This document shows, in pieces, positions 36,075-45,396 of a stretch of 64,000 nt of DNA (the first letter of the stretch is position 1; each line of letters begins with the position of its first letter). The translations under genes were made by a program, and so were the position numbers. Below the pieces are notes generated by a model that had not been told where the DNA came from, ran no database searches, and was given only the letters and a program-made list of their open reading frames with translations. The stretch lies in NCBI RefSeq assembly GCF_004349315.1, contig NZ_SMLH01000009.1, positions 1 through 64,000 on the forward strand. Reading direction: 5' to 3'. This DNA comes from Flavobacterium ranwuense (GTDB taxonomy: Bacteria; Bacteroidota; Bacteroidia; Flavobacteriales; Flavobacteriaceae).

Positions 36075-37969
36075 TATGATCTTAAAGTATATTTATTATT
36101 TGGTTTAACCAAAATAGTGTTGTTTTCTAATAAATCCTGAAGTACAAAGATAACTTCATCAGGGCTGTTTTTAGTTTTATTTTGAATGTCTCTCGAATTT
36201 AAATCTTCGGTTTGTAATAAAGTAACGATTTCTTTTGAAAGTAATGTACTATCTTTTTTCTTGTTTTTTTTGGTAATGCAAAAGGAACAAATTCCACAAT
36301 CAACGTTTGTTTCTTCGCCGAAATAATTCAAAATCAGTTTGTTTTTACACACCTTTTTTTCATTGATATAATAAAGAACGGACTGGAGTTGTTCTTTTTT
36401 TAATTGATTTTGATTTTCTAAATATTTTGAAACCCGACTGATGGTTCTTTCATCTTCCCGAACTTCATTGAAAATCAGTGTAGAATCATTATTTTTCGAA
36501 TGATATTCTATTATCTCTTTTCCTTTCAATTTATGTAACACCGCTTGTATTTCGGTTTCCTTGTGATTTGATTTTTTAGCAATCAATTGTAAGTTGAAAG
36601 CGGTTTGCATTTCATAAATTCCGGGGTAGGTTCGCAATATTGCCAAAATAATTTCCTCGTCATTAGGATTCAAACTCATGTAACGAATCACTTCTTTGGA
36701 AGGAATAAGAAATTGCAACGTGATTTTTTCAGAAAATTCTTGAGACAGATTGATAATTCCTTGTCTGTCCAGAAATTGCATTGCATTGTACGTTTTCAGT
36801 GTGGGGAATTCATATTTTAAACAAAAATGATGCAAATTGAATGTAAACTGTTCGTTGATTCCTTCTCCGTAAGCGATCTGAAAATAATTACTGAGTTTAA
36901 CATACATGAGATTCAAAAACTTTTTATCAGGGAGAATATTTATAAATTGGTTTTCAGCCTGAATAATATCAGAAGGGCTTGTTAGTAAAACGGCATAGGC
37001 TTTTTCGCCATTTCTTCCTGCGCGTCCCGCTTCTTGGTAATAATTCTCTAAATTTTCGGGTAGTTGAATGTGAATTACGGTTTTTACATTGGCTTTGTCA
37101 ATTCCCATCCCAAAGGCATTGGTGGCCACAATAACGGGTACGTCTTCATTCATCCACAGCTGCATGTTCTTGTCTTTTTCTTTGGACGAAAGTCCGCCGT
37201 GATAATAGGTTGCTTTAAATCCTAACGAATTAAGTTGAGAGGAAATTTCCAAACAAGATTTTCTGTTTCGAACATAAATGATAGATGATTCTGGATTTTT
37301 TTTTAGGATTTGTTCTATTCTGAAAAGTTTATCTTCTACTTCAAAAACCATGTACGCAATATTTTCTCTTGCAAATGATTTCTCAAAAACTTGCGGATCA
37401 TGCAATCCCAGTTCAGTGATGATCTCTTCTTTGACTTTTGGAGTCGCAGTAGCGGTTAATGCAAGGAAAGGTACTTTTGGAAAATGTTTTTTTAATGCGG
37501 AAATCTTCAAATAAGCAGGTCGGAAATCATGTCCCCATTGAGATACGCAATGCGCTTCATCAATGGTAATTAAGTTTATGGGAAGGTTTTTTATTCGTTC
37601 CAGAATCCAGTCAGATTGCAAGCGTTCCGGAGATAAATAGAGAAATTTATAATTACCGAATTGGCAATTATCTAGTAAATCAATCATTTCTTCGGATCTG
37701 ATGCCGCCGGTTAATGCAATGGCTTTGATATTTCGCTTTTGCAAATTAGCAACTTGATCTTTCATCAGCGCTACTAATGGCGAAATCACCAGACAAATTC
37801 CTTCGTTCATCATCGCCGGAATCTGGAAACAGACTGATTTGCCTCCGCCGGTTGGCATCAATGCAAAGGTATCTTGACCACTTAAAACGGAATCGATAAT
37901 TTCCTTTTGCAGCGACCTGAATTTGTCGTGTTTCCAATATTTTTGAAGAATAGCTAACGCTTCTTGCAT
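36074..37969 (-). CDS. recQ: RecQ-type ATP-dependent DNA helicase
   Basis: This 631-aa protein has helicase motif I MPTGGGKSVCFQ (GGGKS 41-45), motif II DEAH (137-140) in ITIDEAHCVSQWGHDFRP, motif III LALTATATPKV, and motif VI YYQEAGRAGRNG. A zinc-binding region with Cys residues (CKNKL.., CGICSFC) follows, then a winged-helix part. No clear HRDC domain follows. RecQ unwinds DNA in recombination repair. It precedes fmt with overlapping stop and start. Confidence 0.95.
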   Translation of the reverse strand: MQEALAILQKYWKHDKFRSLQKEIIDSVLSGQDTFALMPTGGGKSVCFQIPAMMNEGICLVISPLVALMKDQVANLQKRNIKAIALTGGIRSEEMIDLLDNCQFGNYKFLYLSPERLQSDWILERIKNLPINLITIDEAHCVSQWGHDFRPAYLKISALKKHFPKVPFLALTATATPKVKEEIITELGLHDPQVFEKSFARENIAYMVFEVEDKLFRIEQILKKNPESSIIYVRNRKSCLEISSQLNSLGFKATYYHGGLSSKEKDKNMQLWMNEDVPVIVATNAFGMGIDKANVKTVIHIQLPENLENYYQEAGRAGRNGEKAYAVLLTSPSDIIQAENQFINILPDKKFLNLMYVKLSNYFQIAYGEGINEQFTFNLHHFCLKYEFPTLKTYNAMQFLDRQGIINLSQEFSEKITLQFLIPSKEVIRYMSLNPNDEEIILAILRTYPGIYEMQTAFNLQLIAKKSNHKETEIQAVLHKLKGKEIIEYHSKNNDSTLIFNEVREDERTISRVSKYLENQNQLKKEQLQSVLYYINEKKVCKNKLILNYFGEETNVDCGICSFCITKKNKKKDSTLLSKEIVTLLQTEDLNSRDIQNKTKNSPDEVIFVLQDLLENNTILVKPNNKYTLRS

Positions 37970-38027
37970 AGATTATAGATTTCAATTCGTAGAAAATATC
38001 CCAAATTGTAAATTCTAAACTCGAAAA

Positions 38028-38567
38028 TTATTTAGAAATTTCATCTAAGATAAAAAGAATTCTGTTATCCAGGGTATCTTTAGGAACTTCTATGAGTTCA
38101 TAACCGTAACTTTGATACGTTTCAGTTAAGTGATTACAGATGAGTTTAGCTTGTTCAAAGTTTTCATAACGTTCATGATCGCTAATGTAGATTTCTTCCC
38201 ACGGCGGAAGAATGAAGATTTTTGAGTACGTATGTTCGCGACAAGCTATGTCAAAAGTCGCAGGATAGCTATCGCCAATATAATGCATATAAGCCAAAAC
38301 ATCCGGAATTCCCCGATCAATAAAAACGACTTCATGAGGCTCTTTGCAAGCATTATGAAACTGCTTTTTTCTTCCTTCAAGAAGTAATTCGCTGAATAGT
38401 AGTGGTTTTTCGAGGAATAATTGCTCAATTCCTTGTTTTTTTGCTTCTAAAGTTACTTCCCGTGAAATTTCGGGATAACAACAATATCCATTAGCTATTA
38501 ATCCATCGATGATAGTTGTTTTACCTGTTCCTGGACCGCCAATGATAACTATGATTTCTTTCTGCAC
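38028..38567 (-). CDS. P-loop ATPase/kinase-like protein (AAA_28, NadR-like)
   Basis: This 179-aa protein has Walker A GGPGTGKTT (10-18), a Walker B-like VVFIDRGIPDVLAYM, and a lid-like region (PPWEEIYISDHERYENFEQA). The fold matches the AAA_28/NadR-like nucleotide kinase group, often annotated simply as ATPase. A small-molecule kinase role is likely but the substrate is unknown. It has its own -7 box upstream and does not overlap recQ. Confidence 0.82.
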   Translation of the reverse strand: MQKEIIVIIGGPGTGKTTIIDGLIANGYCCYPEISREVTLEAKKQGIEQLFLEKPLLFSELLLEGRKKQFHNACKEPHEVVFIDRGIPDVLAYMHYIGDSYPATFDIACREHTYSKIFILPPWEEIYISDHERYENFEQAKLICNHLTETYQSYGYELIEVPKDTLDNRILFILDEISK

Positions 38568-38584
38568 TTTTAAAAAATAAGGGG

Positions 38585-38592
38585 CAAATTTA
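38585..38592 (-). promoter_or_regulatory. -7 promoter box of the P-loop ATPase gene
   Basis: The minus strand reads TAAATTTG, a perfect -7 match, 18 bp upstream of the ATG at 38567. A -33 TTG is not obvious. Confidence 0.5.
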
Positions 38593-38686
38593 CTTAAACT
38601 TATTGGGATTTGAAAAAATGATTGCGGTTAAAATAAGATTAGGTAAAAAATCATAATTCAAAATTCATAATTTACGTTTGAAACTG

Positions 38687-38694
38687 TATATTTG
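38687..38694 (+). promoter_or_regulatory. -7 promoter box of the DUF493 gene
   Basis: TATATTTG is a perfect TAnnTTTG box 20 bp upstream of the ATG at 38715, giving a very short leader. Confidence 0.55.
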
Positions 38695-38714
38695 CCTTTA
38701 TTTTTAAATAGAAA

Positions 38715-38999
38715 ATGGATAAGAACACTCAAGAATTTTATGATAGATTAAAAGTAGAGTTGGACATGAGCAATACATGGCCGGCAGAATACTTATTTAA
38801 ATTTATTGTGCCAACAGATAATGATAACATTGAACGTGTTCAGTTGGCTTTTGATTGTATGGGAGCAGTTATAAAAACGACAAAATCCAAGACGGGAAAG
38901 TTTACCAGTATATCTGTTGACGTAACCATGAAAGATTCGCAAGAAATAGTAGATAAATACCTAGAAGTTTCTACCATTAAGGGGATTATTTCTCTTTAG
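38715..38999 (+). CDS. DUF493 family protein (YbeD-like)
   Basis: This 94-aa single-domain protein has the DUF493 ferredoxin-like pattern: a YLFKFIVPTDN strand, a helix IERVQLAFD, then paired strands (FTSISVDVTMKDSQEIVDKYLEVSTIKG). The family is thought to be regulatory, with an ACT-like fold, but its function is not settled. It is followed 89 bp downstream by the DUF4290 gene, a common neighbour in flavobacteria. Confidence 0.9.
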   Translation: MDKNTQEFYDRLKVELDMSNTWPAEYLFKFIVPTDNDNIERVQLAFDCMGAVIKTTKSKTGKFTSISVDVTMKDSQEIVDKYLEVSTIKGIISL

Positions 39000-39088
39000 A
39001 TATAAAACAAAATTTTGATGCATATACAATCGAATGATTATAAATCTTCGAAAAAGAGCATGTAAGATCAAAAAATATACATTCGAAT

Positions 39089-39814
39089 ATGAATTCAAAA
39101 TATATTAAAGAAAACTCGAACGATGTGGTGCACCATTTGGAATACAATGCGGAAAGATCGCATTTGATTATTCCGGAATATGGACGCCATTTGCAAAAAC
39201 TGATTGATCAGGCAACTAAAATTGAAGATGATGTAGAGCGCAACAAAGCGGCAAAATACATTATTCAGGTAATGGGAAGTTTGAATCCACATTTACGTGA
39301 CGTTCCTGATTTTCAGCACAAGTTGTGGGATCAGATTTTTATCATGTCTGATTTTAAATTAGTAGCTGATTCTCCATATCCAATTCCATCCCGTGAAGTA
39401 TTACAATTGAAGCCGGATGTGTTGAGTTATCCTCAGAATTTTCCAAAATACAGGTATTATGGCAACAACATAAAATATATGATTGATGTAGCCAATAAAT
39501 GGGAAGATGGAGAGATGAAAAGTGCTTTAGTGAAAGTGATCGCTAATCACATGAAAAAATCCTATTTGAGTTGGAATAAAGACACGGTTAAGGATGATGT
39601 CATTTTTGAACATTTATATGAACTGTCTGATGGTAAGTTAAATTTGATTCAAAGTACAGAGGAATTATTAAATACCACTGATTTATTACGAACGAATAAA
39701 CGGGTTTCTAATAAAATCTTGCCGGTAGGACAGCCAAAAATTCTTAGCAATAAGAATGCAAAAACTGGAAAACCAAATCCGACGCACAAAAATCAAAATA
39801 GAAAACCTTTGTAA
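39089..39814 (+). CDS. DUF4290 domain protein
   Basis: This 241-aa cytoplasmic protein has the DUF4290 signatures LEYNAERSHLIIPEYGRHLQ and LNPHLRDVPDFQHKLWDQ. It is nearly all helical up to about residue 185. The C-terminus is a basic, low-complexity tail rich in Lys and Asn (AKTGKPNPTHKNQNRKP), possibly nucleic-acid binding. The family is restricted to Bacteroidota and its function is unknown. It lies directly upstream of murA. Confidence 0.9.
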   Translation: MNSKYIKENSNDVVHHLEYNAERSHLIIPEYGRHLQKLIDQATKIEDDVERNKAAKYIIQVMGSLNPHLRDVPDFQHKLWDQIFIMSDFKLVADSPYPIPSREVLQLKPDVLSYPQNFPKYRYYGNNIKYMIDVANKWEDGEMKSALVKVIANHMKKSYLSWNKDTVKDDVIFEHLYELSDGKLNLIQSTEELLNTTDLLRTNKRVSNKILPVGQPKILSNKNAKTGKPNPTHKNQNRKPL

Positions 39815-39826
39815 GTCAGTTATAAA

Positions 39827-39920
39827 TTAAGAGTTATAAGTTATGAATATTTTCAGTAGTAACTTTTAGCTCGTAACTTTTTAACTCATAACTAATAATT
39901 TATAACTCATAACTGTAAAA
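39827..39920. repeat. Imperfect inverted repeats between the DUF4290 gene and murA
   Basis: The motif agttataagttatga on the left is mirrored by ttataactcataact-type sequences on the right, which also repeat in direct orientation. A long AT hairpin can form in the 107-bp spacer. No T run follows, so read-through into murA is expected. Confidence 0.45.
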
Positions 39921-39921
39921 A

Positions 39922-41232
39922 ATGGGAATTTTCAAAATAGAAGGAGGCATTAGTCTAAAAGGAGAAATCACGCCACAAGGGGCCAAAAATGAAGCATTGC
40001 AAATTTTATGTGCTGTTCTTTTAACTTCTGAAAAAGTGATTATTAATAATATTCCTGATATTATTGACATCAACAAACTAATTACGCTTTTAGGAAATTT
40101 AGGAGTTAAAATCCAAAAAACAGGATCTGGCTCTTATACTTTTCAAGCCGATGAAGTGAATATAGAGTATTTAGAAACTGAAGCATTCAAGAAAGAAGGC
40201 GGTTCTCTTCGTGGATCTATTATGATTGTTGGGCCACTTTTGGCACGATTCGGAAGAGGATATATTCCAAAACCAGGTGGTGATAAAATTGGACGCAGAA
40301 GATTGGATACCCACTTTGAAGGTTTTATAAATCTTGGAGCAAAATTCCGTTACAATAGAGAAGATCATTTTTATGGTGTAGAAGCGCCTAAAGGATTGAC
40401 AGGTGCTGATATGTTATTGGATGAAGCTTCAGTTACCGGAACCGCTAATATTGTTATGGCTGCCGTTTTGGCCAAAGGAAGAACAACAGTTTATAACGCT
40501 GCTTGTGAACCTTATTTACAACAATTGTGTAAGATGTTAAACTCCATGGGAGCTAAAATAACAGGTGTTGGATCTAACTTATTGACTATTGAAGGTGTTA
40601 AAAGTTTAGGTGGTTGTGAGCATAGAATTCTTCCTGATATGATTGAAATAGGAAGTTGGATTGGTCTTGCTGCAATGACAAAATCGGAGATTACGATAAA
40701 AGATGTAAGTTGGGATAATTTGGGTGTTATACCTAATACTTTTAGAAAACTTGGAATTACTCTGGAACGTAGAGGAGATGATATATACATTCCTGCTCAC
40801 GTAGATGGGTATGAAGTAAAAACAGATATTGATGGTTCTATTCTAACAATTGCCGATGCACCTTGGCCTGGGTTTACTCCTGATTTATTGAGTATTGTTC
40901 TTGTAGTTGCCACTCAAGCAAGAGGCGATGTATTGATTCACCAAAAAATGTTTGAAAGCAGATTGTTCTTTGTCGATAAACTGATTGACATGGGAGCTAA
41001 AATCATGTTGTGTGATCCACACCGAGCTGTTGTTATGGGACACGATTTTAAATCACAATTGAAAGCCACTACAATGTCTTCTCCGGATATTCGTGCGGGA
41101 ATCTCTTTATTGATTGCAGCGCTTTCGGCAAAAGGAACGAGTACCATTCAGAATATTGAACAAATAGACAGAGGGTACGAGCGCATTGACGAACGATTGA
41201 GAGCTATTGGAGCTAATATTGTACGCGCGTAA
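39922..41232 (+). CDS. murA: MurA, UDP-N-acetylglucosamine 1-carboxyvinyltransferase (Cys-to-Asp variant)
   Basis: This 436-aa enzyme makes the first committed step of peptidoglycan synthesis. Family motifs include GAKNEALQILCAVLLT, EGGSLRGSIMIVGPLLARFG and IENIEQIDRGYERIDERL-like end blocks. The active-site loop reads KPGGDKIGRRRLDTH: Asp121 stands where E. coli has Cys115, the residue attacked by fosfomycin. The same Cys-to-Asp exchange is known from mycobacteria and chlamydiae, where the enzyme works but resists the drug. The following hairpin probably ends transcription. Confidence 0.96.
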   Translation: MGIFKIEGGISLKGEITPQGAKNEALQILCAVLLTSEKVIINNIPDIIDINKLITLLGNLGVKIQKTGSGSYTFQADEVNIEYLETEAFKKEGGSLRGSIMIVGPLLARFGRGYIPKPGGDKIGRRRLDTHFEGFINLGAKFRYNREDHFYGVEAPKGLTGADMLLDEASVTGTANIVMAAVLAKGRTTVYNAACEPYLQQLCKMLNSMGAKITGVGSNLLTIEGVKSLGGCEHRILPDMIEIGSWIGLAAMTKSEITIKDVSWDNLGVIPNTFRKLGITLERRGDDIYIPAHVDGYEVKTDIDGSILTIADAPWPGFTPDLLSIVLVVATQARGDVLIHQKMFESRLFFVDKLIDMGAKIMLCDPHRAVVMGHDFKSQLKATTMSSPDIRAGISLLIAALSAKGTSTIQNIEQIDRGYERIDERLRAIGANIVRA

Positions 41233-41256
41233 ATCAAATAAATAATTATAAAATAT

Positions 41257-41320
41257 CGTTTAAGTAAACCAAATAGGATTTGAATCTAAGCATTCAATAC
41301 GGTTTACTTAAACGTTTTTA
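41257..41320 (+). terminator. Hairpin terminator after murA
   Basis: A perfect 14-bp stem (cgtttaagtaaacc, 41257-41270; complement 41301-41314) with a 30-nt loop is followed by a T run. Confidence 0.7.
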
Positions 41321-41347
41321 ATTTTAATTAATCTTTAGAAAAAGATC

Positions 41348-42214
41348 ATGTCAATCGAACAAACAGCGATAAAGGCCACTTATTTTAGTATTATTGGAAA
41401 TACATCTTTGGCCATTATTAAAGGTCTGGCGGGATTTTTCGGGAATTCGTATGCTTTAATAGCGGATGCAATTGAATCTACCACTGATATTTTTGCTTCA
41501 TTTTTGGTGTTATTTGGAATTAAATATTCCAATAGACCAGCAGATAAAAATCATCCTTATGGACATGGAAGAGCTGAACCATTAATCACTTTTTTGGTTG
41601 TGGGTTTTTTAATCACTTCTGCCACCATTATTGCTTATGAAAGTGTCATCAATATTGGCACACCACATCAATTGCCAAAACCATGGACATTAATCGTTCT
41701 TGGGGCAATAATCATTTGGAAAGAGTATTCTTTTCGATTAGTGATGAAAAGGAGCATTCAAACCAATAGTTCCTCACTGAGAGCTGATGCCTGGCACCAT
41801 CGCAGCGATGCAATAACTTCCGTGGCGGCATTTCTTGGGATTTCAATTGCTTTAATTTTAGGAAATGGATACGAATCAGCTGATGATTGGGCAGCACTTT
41901 TTGCTTCAGGATTTATTCTTTATAATAGTTATCAAATATTCAGACCTGCTCTGGGGGAAATAATGGATGAACATTTATACGATGATTTAATTGAACAAAT
42001 TAGAATAGTTTCGCTTCAAGTAGACGGAATTATAGACACGGAAAAGTGTTTTATTCGAAAAGCCGGTATGCAATATCACGTAGATTTGCATGCAATTGTG
42101 GATTCGAATATTACAGTAAAAGAAGGACATGACTTAGCACATAAACTGAAAGACACTTTGCAAAAGGAAATCCCGGAATTGGGTCACGTTTTGATTCATG
42201 TGGAACCGAATTAA
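41348..42214 (+). CDS. Cation diffusion facilitator (CDF) family transporter
   Basis: This 288-aa inner-membrane protein has the CDF signatures SYALIADAIESTTDIFASFLV, NHPYGHGRAEPLI and the metal-site motif AWHHRSDAITS. It has about six membrane helices in the first 210 residues and a cytoplasmic ferredoxin-like C-terminal domain (VDLHAIVDSNITVKEGHDLAH). It should export divalent metal such as Zn2+, Co2+ or Fe2+ by proton antiport; the metal cannot be read from sequence. It stands alone between hairpin terminators. Confidence 0.93.
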   Translation: MSIEQTAIKATYFSIIGNTSLAIIKGLAGFFGNSYALIADAIESTTDIFASFLVLFGIKYSNRPADKNHPYGHGRAEPLITFLVVGFLITSATIIAYESVINIGTPHQLPKPWTLIVLGAIIIWKEYSFRLVMKRSIQTNSSSLRADAWHHRSDAITSVAAFLGISIALILGNGYESADDWAALFASGFILYNSYQIFRPALGEIMDEHLYDDLIEQIRIVSLQVDGIIDTEKCFIRKAGMQYHVDLHAIVDSNITVKEGHDLAHKLKDTLQKEIPELGHVLIHVEPN

Positions 42215-42251
42215 TTTCATTATTTAAATCATTTTTGAAATTCATAAAACT

Positions 42252-42289
42252 AAAAAAGGCACAAGAAGATTATTTTTCGTGCCTTTTTT
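42252..42289. terminator. Bidirectional terminator between the CDF and DUF5686 genes
   Basis: An 11-bp stem (aaaaaaggcac / gtgcctttttt) has an A run on one side and a T run on the other. It serves the two convergent genes. Confidence 0.85.
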
Positions 42290-42320
42290 CTTGTTACTAA
42301 GCTATTTTTTTGTTGAAGTT

Positions 42321-44807
42321 TTACTCTAAAATATCTAAAAATTTAAGTCCAAAAACTACACCGTCACCTTGGAAACCATTTTGGTAAGAACGTACATAAT
42401 CGACCCGTAACATTTTAAATTTGCCAAAGCCTAAATTATCTAAACCAACCGTGAACTCAGTGTAAGGCTTAATATTTGGTGTAGAAAGTGTATGAGCCCC
42501 CAGTATTAAAGTTGATTTTAATGTATTCAACAGCGGAATTTTATTCATAATATATCCTTCGTCATTGTATTCTGCATGTGCTTCAAAATAACGGGTATTT
42601 GTACTGTTAGAATAATAAGGCAATAAGTTAAAAACATTCAAATAGCGTTCTGTCTGACCTATGTGTGTTTGATTTCCGTTAAAATGTTTGTAATCTACAA
42701 AGGAGATATTTTCTGCATTTAGAAACTTTCCAGCTTTTAAATTCATTCCTAGAGTTCCTTTGTTTTCCAATTTTAAATCATAGGTTAATCGTGCATTTAC
42801 GTGGTCAAATTCATATTTTTTTTCATTGGCAGCAAACCCTTTTTCATATCCTAAATAAAGAGTCGGATATTTTTCATTTCGGATGTTAAATTTCCCATCG
42901 GGACGCGAGGAATACTTGTTTCCAAAATTTATTTTTGCATTTAGAGTAGCTTTCATCAAATGATGCTTTTCAAAAGCAGGAGTAATAAAGTCATCTGGTG
43001 CCAGCGGATTATTAGAAGTGTATAAATCGTTCTTGTTAAAGAAAGAGAAATCAGTGTTGTTAAATAATGGTTTGCGTTGCTGGTATTCTATCTTTCCATT
43101 TAGGTTTACTCCATTTACAACATCCTGGCTGTACCCAATTGCTGCCGATTCTAGATTATACAGCTTCATGAAATTGTTCTTGAATGCCAATGAACTTATC
43201 GTGTTTATAACTTTACTGATGGGTTCATTGGGATTAAATTGCTTGACGGAACTGCCTCCTGTTAAGTATACAGTGGCGTAATTCTGATTGTTGAACCGAT
43301 GGATAAATTGCCCTGTTACACGCAAACGATCTTCAGCAAAACCGTAATTGAGTTTTGTACTGATGGAAGTGTATATTCCTTTTTTTTCCTGATTTTTCCA
43401 GTTGGTGTATCTAAATCCAGAATCAAAATTATAACCTTGTACGGTATTGAAACTTAAAGAACCCAGATTTAGTAATCCTTCATAACTAAAGGAGTTTTTC
43501 TCTGTACTATTTCTATAAGTATAACCTGTCAGTAGTTTCATTATTTTGAATTTATTCCCTTTGGCATCAATAGAATCTAAATATTTTTTAGAATTTCTAA
43601 CCTTGTAAATACTGTCTTTTCGAATGTAATCACTGCTTTCTTCGATTGTTAAAGGAATGGGTCTGGTGCTATTCCAAAAAATAGAATCTTTTTTATTTGA
43701 ATTTATTTCGACACTTGTAATTTCATTTGTAAACGTTTTTTTAGCAAAGGAGTTTACAAATTCATAATTACTATACACATAGGTATATTTTCCATTGAAT
43801 TTTATGCCAAAGGCTCCGGCTGTAATATCAAGACTTTGAGTGTTTTTTGCCCAAATTTTATTGCTTTTATTGTAACTGAAGTTTTGTTTTAAAGTCATGA
43901 CATCGACAAACTCTTCTTTCATTCGGTAACCTTTAATATCTAAGTCAACGGCATATATGGCCCAAGAATCTTCAACAATATATATGTAACCTTCAAAAAC
44001 AGGTTCGCTGTCTCGTTTTGCAGTAACTTTTATTTTATTGATTATTTGATTATTGGCATCATAAAAAGTGCTTTCCAGTTTATATTTATAATAATTGAAC
44101 GCATTATTTGCGATTGGAGAAATCATATTAACCCCAAAGTCAATCGTATTGTCATAGAAATCATAAAAAGATGATCTGGCCGTATTATAACTGTAGCCAT
44201 TGTCTCTTCCGCTTACTTTAGAGGCGGTTACCACTTCTTTTAAATTGTTGGGTTTTTCAAAAGTAATCTTAGAAAAAGTTTCAGACAATGAAATAATCCC
44301 GGTTCCTGTAGAATCCAAAGAGCCATTCATGTCACCAATTTTTTGACCGAATATTTTTTTAGGGGCATTTTTTAGTTTAAAAATACCTCTGGAATAAAAA
44401 TCGGCGTTAAAACGAGCTGTTTTTTGGGTATTTTCTTTTTTACTGGCAATTGCGTTTTTTATGATAGCAATTGCAGGATTAATTTTGGTGTTGATAACAA
44501 CTTCATTTAAAGAAAAACTTTCTTCAATCATTTTAACGTCAAATGAATACGGTAACTTATCCTTCTGAATTGTTATTCTTTGTGTTTTAAAACCTAAAAA
44601 TTGAAATACGACAGTTTGCTTTCCCGTTTTCTTCAAGTTAAGTTCATATTTCCCTGCTTCATTTGAGGTAGTCCCATTATAGGTTTCTTCTTGAAAAACG
44701 GTTACAAAAGGTAGGGGATTCCCTTTTTCGTCAGAAACTGTTCCCTTTATTTGTGCATGGTTGGTAATTGATACCAAAGTAATTAGAAGTAGGTAGTATT
44801 TTCTCAT
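42321..44807 (-). CDS. DUF5686 outer-membrane protein with carboxypeptidase-like regulatory domain
   Basis: This 828-aa protein has a signal peptide (ends SITNHAQ) and a CarboxypepD_reg-like beta domain (about 20-105; IKGTVSDEKGNPLPFVTVF). A DUF5686 region follows and ends in a beta-barrel-like C-terminus with alternating aromatic residues. The layout is like TonB-dependent receptors but lacks a TonB box and plug. The family is common in Bacteroidota and its role is not known; outer-membrane location is inferred from the barrel pattern. A -7 box (TATTTTTG, minus strand, 44825-44832) lies 17 bp upstream. Confidence 0.9.
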   Translation of the reverse strand: MRKYYLLLITLVSITNHAQIKGTVSDEKGNPLPFVTVFQEETYNGTTSNEAGKYELNLKKTGKQTVVFQFLGFKTQRITIQKDKLPYSFDVKMIEESFSLNEVVINTKINPAIAIIKNAIASKKENTQKTARFNADFYSRGIFKLKNAPKKIFGQKIGDMNGSLDSTGTGIISLSETFSKITFEKPNNLKEVVTASKVSGRDNGYSYNTARSSFYDFYDNTIDFGVNMISPIANNAFNYYKYKLESTFYDANNQIINKIKVTAKRDSEPVFEGYIYIVEDSWAIYAVDLDIKGYRMKEEFVDVMTLKQNFSYNKSNKIWAKNTQSLDITAGAFGIKFNGKYTYVYSNYEFVNSFAKKTFTNEITSVEINSNKKDSIFWNSTRPIPLTIEESSDYIRKDSIYKVRNSKKYLDSIDAKGNKFKIMKLLTGYTYRNSTEKNSFSYEGLLNLGSLSFNTVQGYNFDSGFRYTNWKNQEKKGIYTSISTKLNYGFAEDRLRVTGQFIHRFNNQNYATVYLTGGSSVKQFNPNEPISKVINTISSLAFKNNFMKLYNLESAAIGYSQDVVNGVNLNGKIEYQQRKPLFNNTDFSFFNKNDLYTSNNPLAPDDFITPAFEKHHLMKATLNAKINFGNKYSSRPDGKFNIRNEKYPTLYLGYEKGFAANEKKYEFDHVNARLTYDLKLENKGTLGMNLKAGKFLNAENISFVDYKHFNGNQTHIGQTERYLNVFNLLPYYSNSTNTRYFEAHAEYNDEGYIMNKIPLLNTLKSTLILGAHTLSTPNIKPYTEFTVGLDNLGFGKFKMLRVDYVRSYQNGFQGDGVVFGLKFLDILE

Positions 44808-44904
44808 GAAAGTTTTTTCTTTCGCAAAAATAGAAGAACTTTAAAAAGAGGGTATTAATTATTTGTTAAACATTTATAGGAATATTTTTATTTTAATTGG
44901 GGAG

Positions 44905-45318
44905 CTACAAGAAAGATTGTATTGCCAATTCATAACTTTTTAGACCAAAACCCAGAATAACTCCTTTTGCATTTCCAGAAATATAGGACTGGTGTCTGAA
45001 GCTTTCACGTGAAAACGTATTCGAAATATGGACTTCAATCACTGGAGTGGTGATGGCTTTTATGGCGTCGCCAATGCCAATGGAAGTATGGGTATAGGCC
45101 CCGGCATTTAGAATAATACCATCGTAGGAGAAACCAAATTCCTGAATTTTATCTATTAATTCGCCTTCAATATTACTTTGAAAGTACGTGAATTCTATTG
45201 TTGGAAATTTTATTTGTAACGAGGTAAAATATTCTTCAAAGGTTAAGCTGCCATAAACTTCTGGTTCGCGTTTTCCTAAAAGATTGAGATTTGGTCCGTT
45301 GATAATGCTAATTTTCAT
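44905..45318 (-). CDS. aroQ: Type II 3-dehydroquinate dehydratase
   Basis: This 137-aa enzyme of the shikimate pathway converts 3-dehydroquinate to 3-dehydroshikimate. The start MKISIINGPNLNLLGKREPEVYG carries the catalytic Tyr and the family signature. IILNAGAYTHTSIGIGDAI holds the conserved Asn and Ala-Tyr-Thr-His block, and VIEVHISNTFSRESFRH holds the catalytic His region. Length and motifs are standard for type II enzymes. Confidence 0.97.
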   Translation of the reverse strand: MKISIINGPNLNLLGKREPEVYGSLTFEEYFTSLQIKFPTIEFTYFQSNIEGELIDKIQEFGFSYDGIILNAGAYTHTSIGIGDAIKAITTPVIEVHISNTFSRESFRHQSYISGNAKGVILGFGLKSYELAIQSFL

Positions 45319-45340
45319 AATTCCAGTTTTTGTAAAAATA

Positions 45341-45374
45341 AAAAAACCGTTCCAATTTAAAGAACGGTTTTGAT
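45341..45374 (-). terminator. Terminator after the small barrel protein gene
   Basis: A 10-bp stem (aaaaccgttc / gaacggtttt) lies 22 bp past the stop codon of the gene ending at 45397, with an A run to the left that is a T run on the minus strand. Confidence 0.82.
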
Positions 45375-45396
45375 AAATTTAATTTTTTATTGGAAT

